Below are positions 42,201-43,241 of a stretch of 43,241 bases of DNA, one piece after another. Source of the stretch: Bacteroidales bacterium. Its GTDB lineage: Bacteria > Bacteroidota > Bacteroidia > Bacteroidales > Bacteroidaceae. The DNA lies in assembly GCA_015060835.1 (NCBI GenBank), contig SUXT01000011.1, positions 1 to 43,241 of the forward strand, given 5' to 3'. Position 1 is the first letter of the stretch; the number at the start of each line of letters is the position of its first letter. The notes under the pieces were generated by a model. That model had not been told where the DNA came from and did no database searches. It saw nothing but the letters and a program-made list of their open reading frames with translations. Made by a program: the position numbers and the translations under genes.

Positions 42201-42824
42201 ATCGGTTACGGCGGTCTCGACCACGTAATTGCATCAGGCGAGGACATCAACATCCTTGTACTCGACACAGAGGTTTACTCTAACACAGGCGGTCAGTCAT
42301 CTAAGGCTACTCCCCTCGGTGCTATCGCTAAGTTCGCTGCATCAGGTAAGCGTATCCGCAAGAAAGACCTCGGTATGATTGCAACAACATACGGTTATGT
42401 ATATGTAGCACAGATTGCAATGGGCGCAAGCTACGACCAGTGCTTGAAGGCTATCCGCGAGGCTGAGGCTTATCCCGGTCCTTCACTCGTTATCGCATAC
42501 GCTCCCTGTATCAACCACGGTATCCGCAAGGGTATGGGTAAGGCACAGGCTGAGCAGGCTGCTGCCGTTGAGTGCGGTTACTGGCACTTGTGGCGCTACA
42601 ACCCCGCTCTCGAGGAAGAAGGCAAGAACCCCTTCACACTCGACAGCAAAGAGCCCCAGTGGGAGAAGTTCCAGGAGTTCTTGCAGGGTGAGGTTCGTTA
42701 CGCATCACTTGCAAAGATGTTCCCCACAGAAGCACAGGAGCTCTTCGATGCAGCACAGAAGATGGCACAGAAGCGCTACGCAAGCTACGTTCGTATGTCT
42801 AAGCTCGACTGGAGCAAAGAATAA
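39270..42824 (+). CDS. nifJ: Pyruvate:ferredoxin (flavodoxin) oxidoreductase
   Basis: A complete 1184-residue single-chain enzyme that oxidises pyruvate with CoA to acetyl-CoA and CO2, passing electrons to ferredoxin; central to anaerobic metabolism. N-terminal domain: YPITPSSTMAEYVDEW. Two 4Fe-4S ferredoxin motifs lie at about 693 (CIQCNRCSYVCPHGC) and 747 (CLGCGNCVDVCPGNP). The third cluster region starts at CSGCGETPY, and the TPP/Mg motif is GDGASYDIGYGG...VYSNTGGQ (about 970). Strong codon bias (CTC, GAG and GCT in place of the A-ending codons common in neighbours) points to high expression. It has its own promoter and terminator. Confidence 0.98.
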   Translation: MTKTKKFITCDGNQAAAHVAYMFSEVAAIYPITPSSTMAEYVDEWAAQGRKNLFGETVAVQEMQSEGGAAGAVHGSLQAGALTNTFTASQGLLLMIPNMYKIAGELLPSVFHVSARSLAGSSLCIFGDHMDVMACRQTGFAMLCEGSVQEVMDLAPVAHLATLKSRIPFLNFFDGFRTSHEIQKIELLEQEDIAPLVDWNAVQEFRNRALTPTAPSTRGTAENPETFMTHKEVVNKYYDAVPDIVAEYMKEISAITGRNYAPFTYYGAPDADRVIVVMGSATEAVKETIDYLAQQGEKVGLVSVHLYRPFSLKYLAAVMPKSVKRIAVLDRTKEPGANGEPLYLDVVEAFNDCPELKAINPVIVGGRFGIGSNDTTPAVIMSVYENLALPTPKNHFTVGIVDDVTFTSLPAKEEIAVSEGMFEAKFYGLGADGTVGANKNSVKIIGENTDKHCQAYFSYDSKKSGGFTCSHLRFGDAPIRSTYLVNTPNFVACHVQAYLRMYDVIRGLQKGGTFLLNTVWEGEELINNLPNDIKSYFAKNDIKVYYINATKIAQEIGLGNRTNTILQSAFFRITGVIPVDLAIEQMKKFIVKSYGKKGQDIVDKNNAAVDRGGEYQQLAIDPAWANLPADVTPANDDPAFINEIVRPINAQKGAQLPVSAFLKVVDGTWPQGTSAYEKRGVSAFVPKWDASKCIQCNRCSYVCPHGCIRPFVLDENEKAGFTAETIEMKAPAAMKGMNFRIQVGVLDCLGCGNCVDVCPGNPKLGGSALSMVSLEQERAEAANWDYCVKNVKTKQALVDVKSNPKNSQFATPLFEFSGACSGCGETPYVKLVTQLFGDHQLVANATGCSSIYSGSVPSTPYTTNEKGEGPAWANSLFEDFCEFGLGMKLADNKMRKRLERIMTEAQDCTKCSDETKALFRQWIENKEDATITKELEPQIIAACEACGCDYSKQILAIKQFIAKRSQWIIGGDGASYDIGYGGLDHVIASGEDINILVLDTEVYSNTGGQSSKATPLGAIAKFAASGKRIRKKDLGMIATTYGYVYVAQIAMGASYDQCLKAIREAEAYPGPSLVIAYAPCINHGIRKGMGKAQAEQAAAVECGYWHLWRYNPALEEEGKNPFTLDSKEPQWEKFQEFLQGEVRYASLAKMFPTEAQELFDAAQKMAQKRYASYVRMSKLDWSKE

Positions 42825-42847
42825 TATTGTTCTACGAACATAAACTG

Positions 42848-42883
42848 ATAAGGAAAGATGGCCAGTTGGCCATCTTTCCTTAT
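42848..42883 (+). terminator. Hairpin terminator after nifJ
   Basis: Perfect 17-base arms (42848-42864 and 42867-42883) with a 2-base loop, followed by TTATATATA. Confidence 0.9.
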
Positions 42884-42984
42884 TTATATATAGCGAGATA
42901 GCATAATAGGTATTATGATGTACGGCAAATTTATATTTTGCTTATATTTTTAACTTCTCCGCCTTCAAAAACAAGGGAAACAAC

Positions 42985-43018
42985 TCTCCCTCTTGGATAA
43001 GCTAATCTTTGGACACAT
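42985..43018 (+). repeat. Repeat fragments
   Basis: ACTCTCCCTCTTGGATAAG, shared with about 18325, is joined to AGCTAATCTTTGGACACAT, the left end of family B. Such junctions show that these repeats are assembled from interchangeable pieces. Confidence 0.6.
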
Positions 43019-43065
43019 TTATTTCAAATCAATATTTACTAAATTTCTAAATATCAACAAAATAG

Positions 43066-43241
43066 CTTACTAAAAAAGTTCCTGCCCTTAAAGGGGAGGT
43101 GGATTCAATCGCGACGCGATTGAAGACGGAGGGGTTTTCCTCGCGTAGCAAGGTTTATTGTAGTACGATAGGTTAAGAACCCCCTCCGAACTTTTTTCTC
43201 GGAAAAAAGTTCTCGTCCCCCTTTAAGAGGGACAGCTTTTT
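43066..43241 (-). repeat. Family B repeat, inverted, cut by the window edge
   Basis: The complement matches 26655-26830 closely. The small hairpin interior differs (GATTCAATCGCGACGCGATTG in place of the TTCAAAAAC/GTTTTTGAA arms), with pairing kept. That change with preserved pairing hints that the folded form matters. Confidence 0.75.

Overview
The window looks like chromosomal DNA from a member of the Bacteroidales (Bacteroidota), possibly near Prevotella or the Muribaculaceae; I cannot fix the genus. The signs are: most intergenic regions carry the Bacteroidota promoter form (TTTG, 19-21 bases, TAnnTTTG or TAnnTTCG), starts mostly lack a Shine-Dalgarno sequence, MurF and Alr are fused in one chain, and GSCFA, BspA-like leucine-rich-repeat and NifJ proteins are present. 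No rRNA, tRNA, CRISPR array, phage gene or intact transposase was seen.

Layout. 259-5589 (minus): S9 peptidase, L-serine dehydratase, a small deoxyribonucleotidase and a GT10 fucosyltransferase. The fucosyltransferase is divergent from mltG (5735-6775, plus), and both promoters are well formed. 6882-7465 is a nest of mobile repeats. 7498-8583 (minus): cytosolic BspA-like LRR protein. 8779-10232 (minus): DUF3307 membrane protein overlapped by a SatD-family gene, preceded by three identically spaced inverted repeats. 10530-13943 (minus): gmd-fcl-manC operon making GDP-mannose and GDP-L-fucose. 14176-15267 (plus): acyltransferase 3. 15503-17707 (minus): GH51-like arabinofuranosidase. 17708-18799: about 1.1 kb without genes, filled with repeats. 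18800-19264 (minus): secreted thioredoxin. 19623-24905 (plus): three tandem paralogous acyl-CoA synthetase-type enzymes. 25122-26402 (plus): glyA. 26954-28393 (minus): CCA-adding/HD-domain nucleotidyltransferase. 28802-29635 (plus): lipoprotein. 29879-33424 (plus): 1181-residue secreted protein with an internal duplication. 33874-37367 (plus): GSCFA protein and the MurF-Alr fusion. 37468-39144 (minus): GHL10-type glycosidase. 39270-42824 (plus): pyruvate:ferredoxin oxidoreductase.

How the genes fit together. The gmd-fcl-manC operon supplies GDP-fucose, which the GT10 enzyme about 5 kb away could transfer to surface glycans; the acyltransferase could decorate the same glycans. MltG and MurF-Alr act on peptidoglycan. 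SdaA, GlyA and NifJ link serine and glycine to pyruvate and acetyl-CoA. The rest is accessory surface and secreted protein.

Most interesting parts. (1) The SatD/DUF3307 pair: SatD resembles a class III nucleotidyl cyclase domain joined to a helix-turn-helix, and its leader holds three ACAAGT-N6-ACTTGT palindromes at an exact 29-base period. (2) Three families of small non-coding mobile repeats, with one copy caught inserted in another next to a 5-base duplication and with an apparent empty site elsewhere in the window. One family carries a complete promoter in its terminal repeat, facing a long hairpin.
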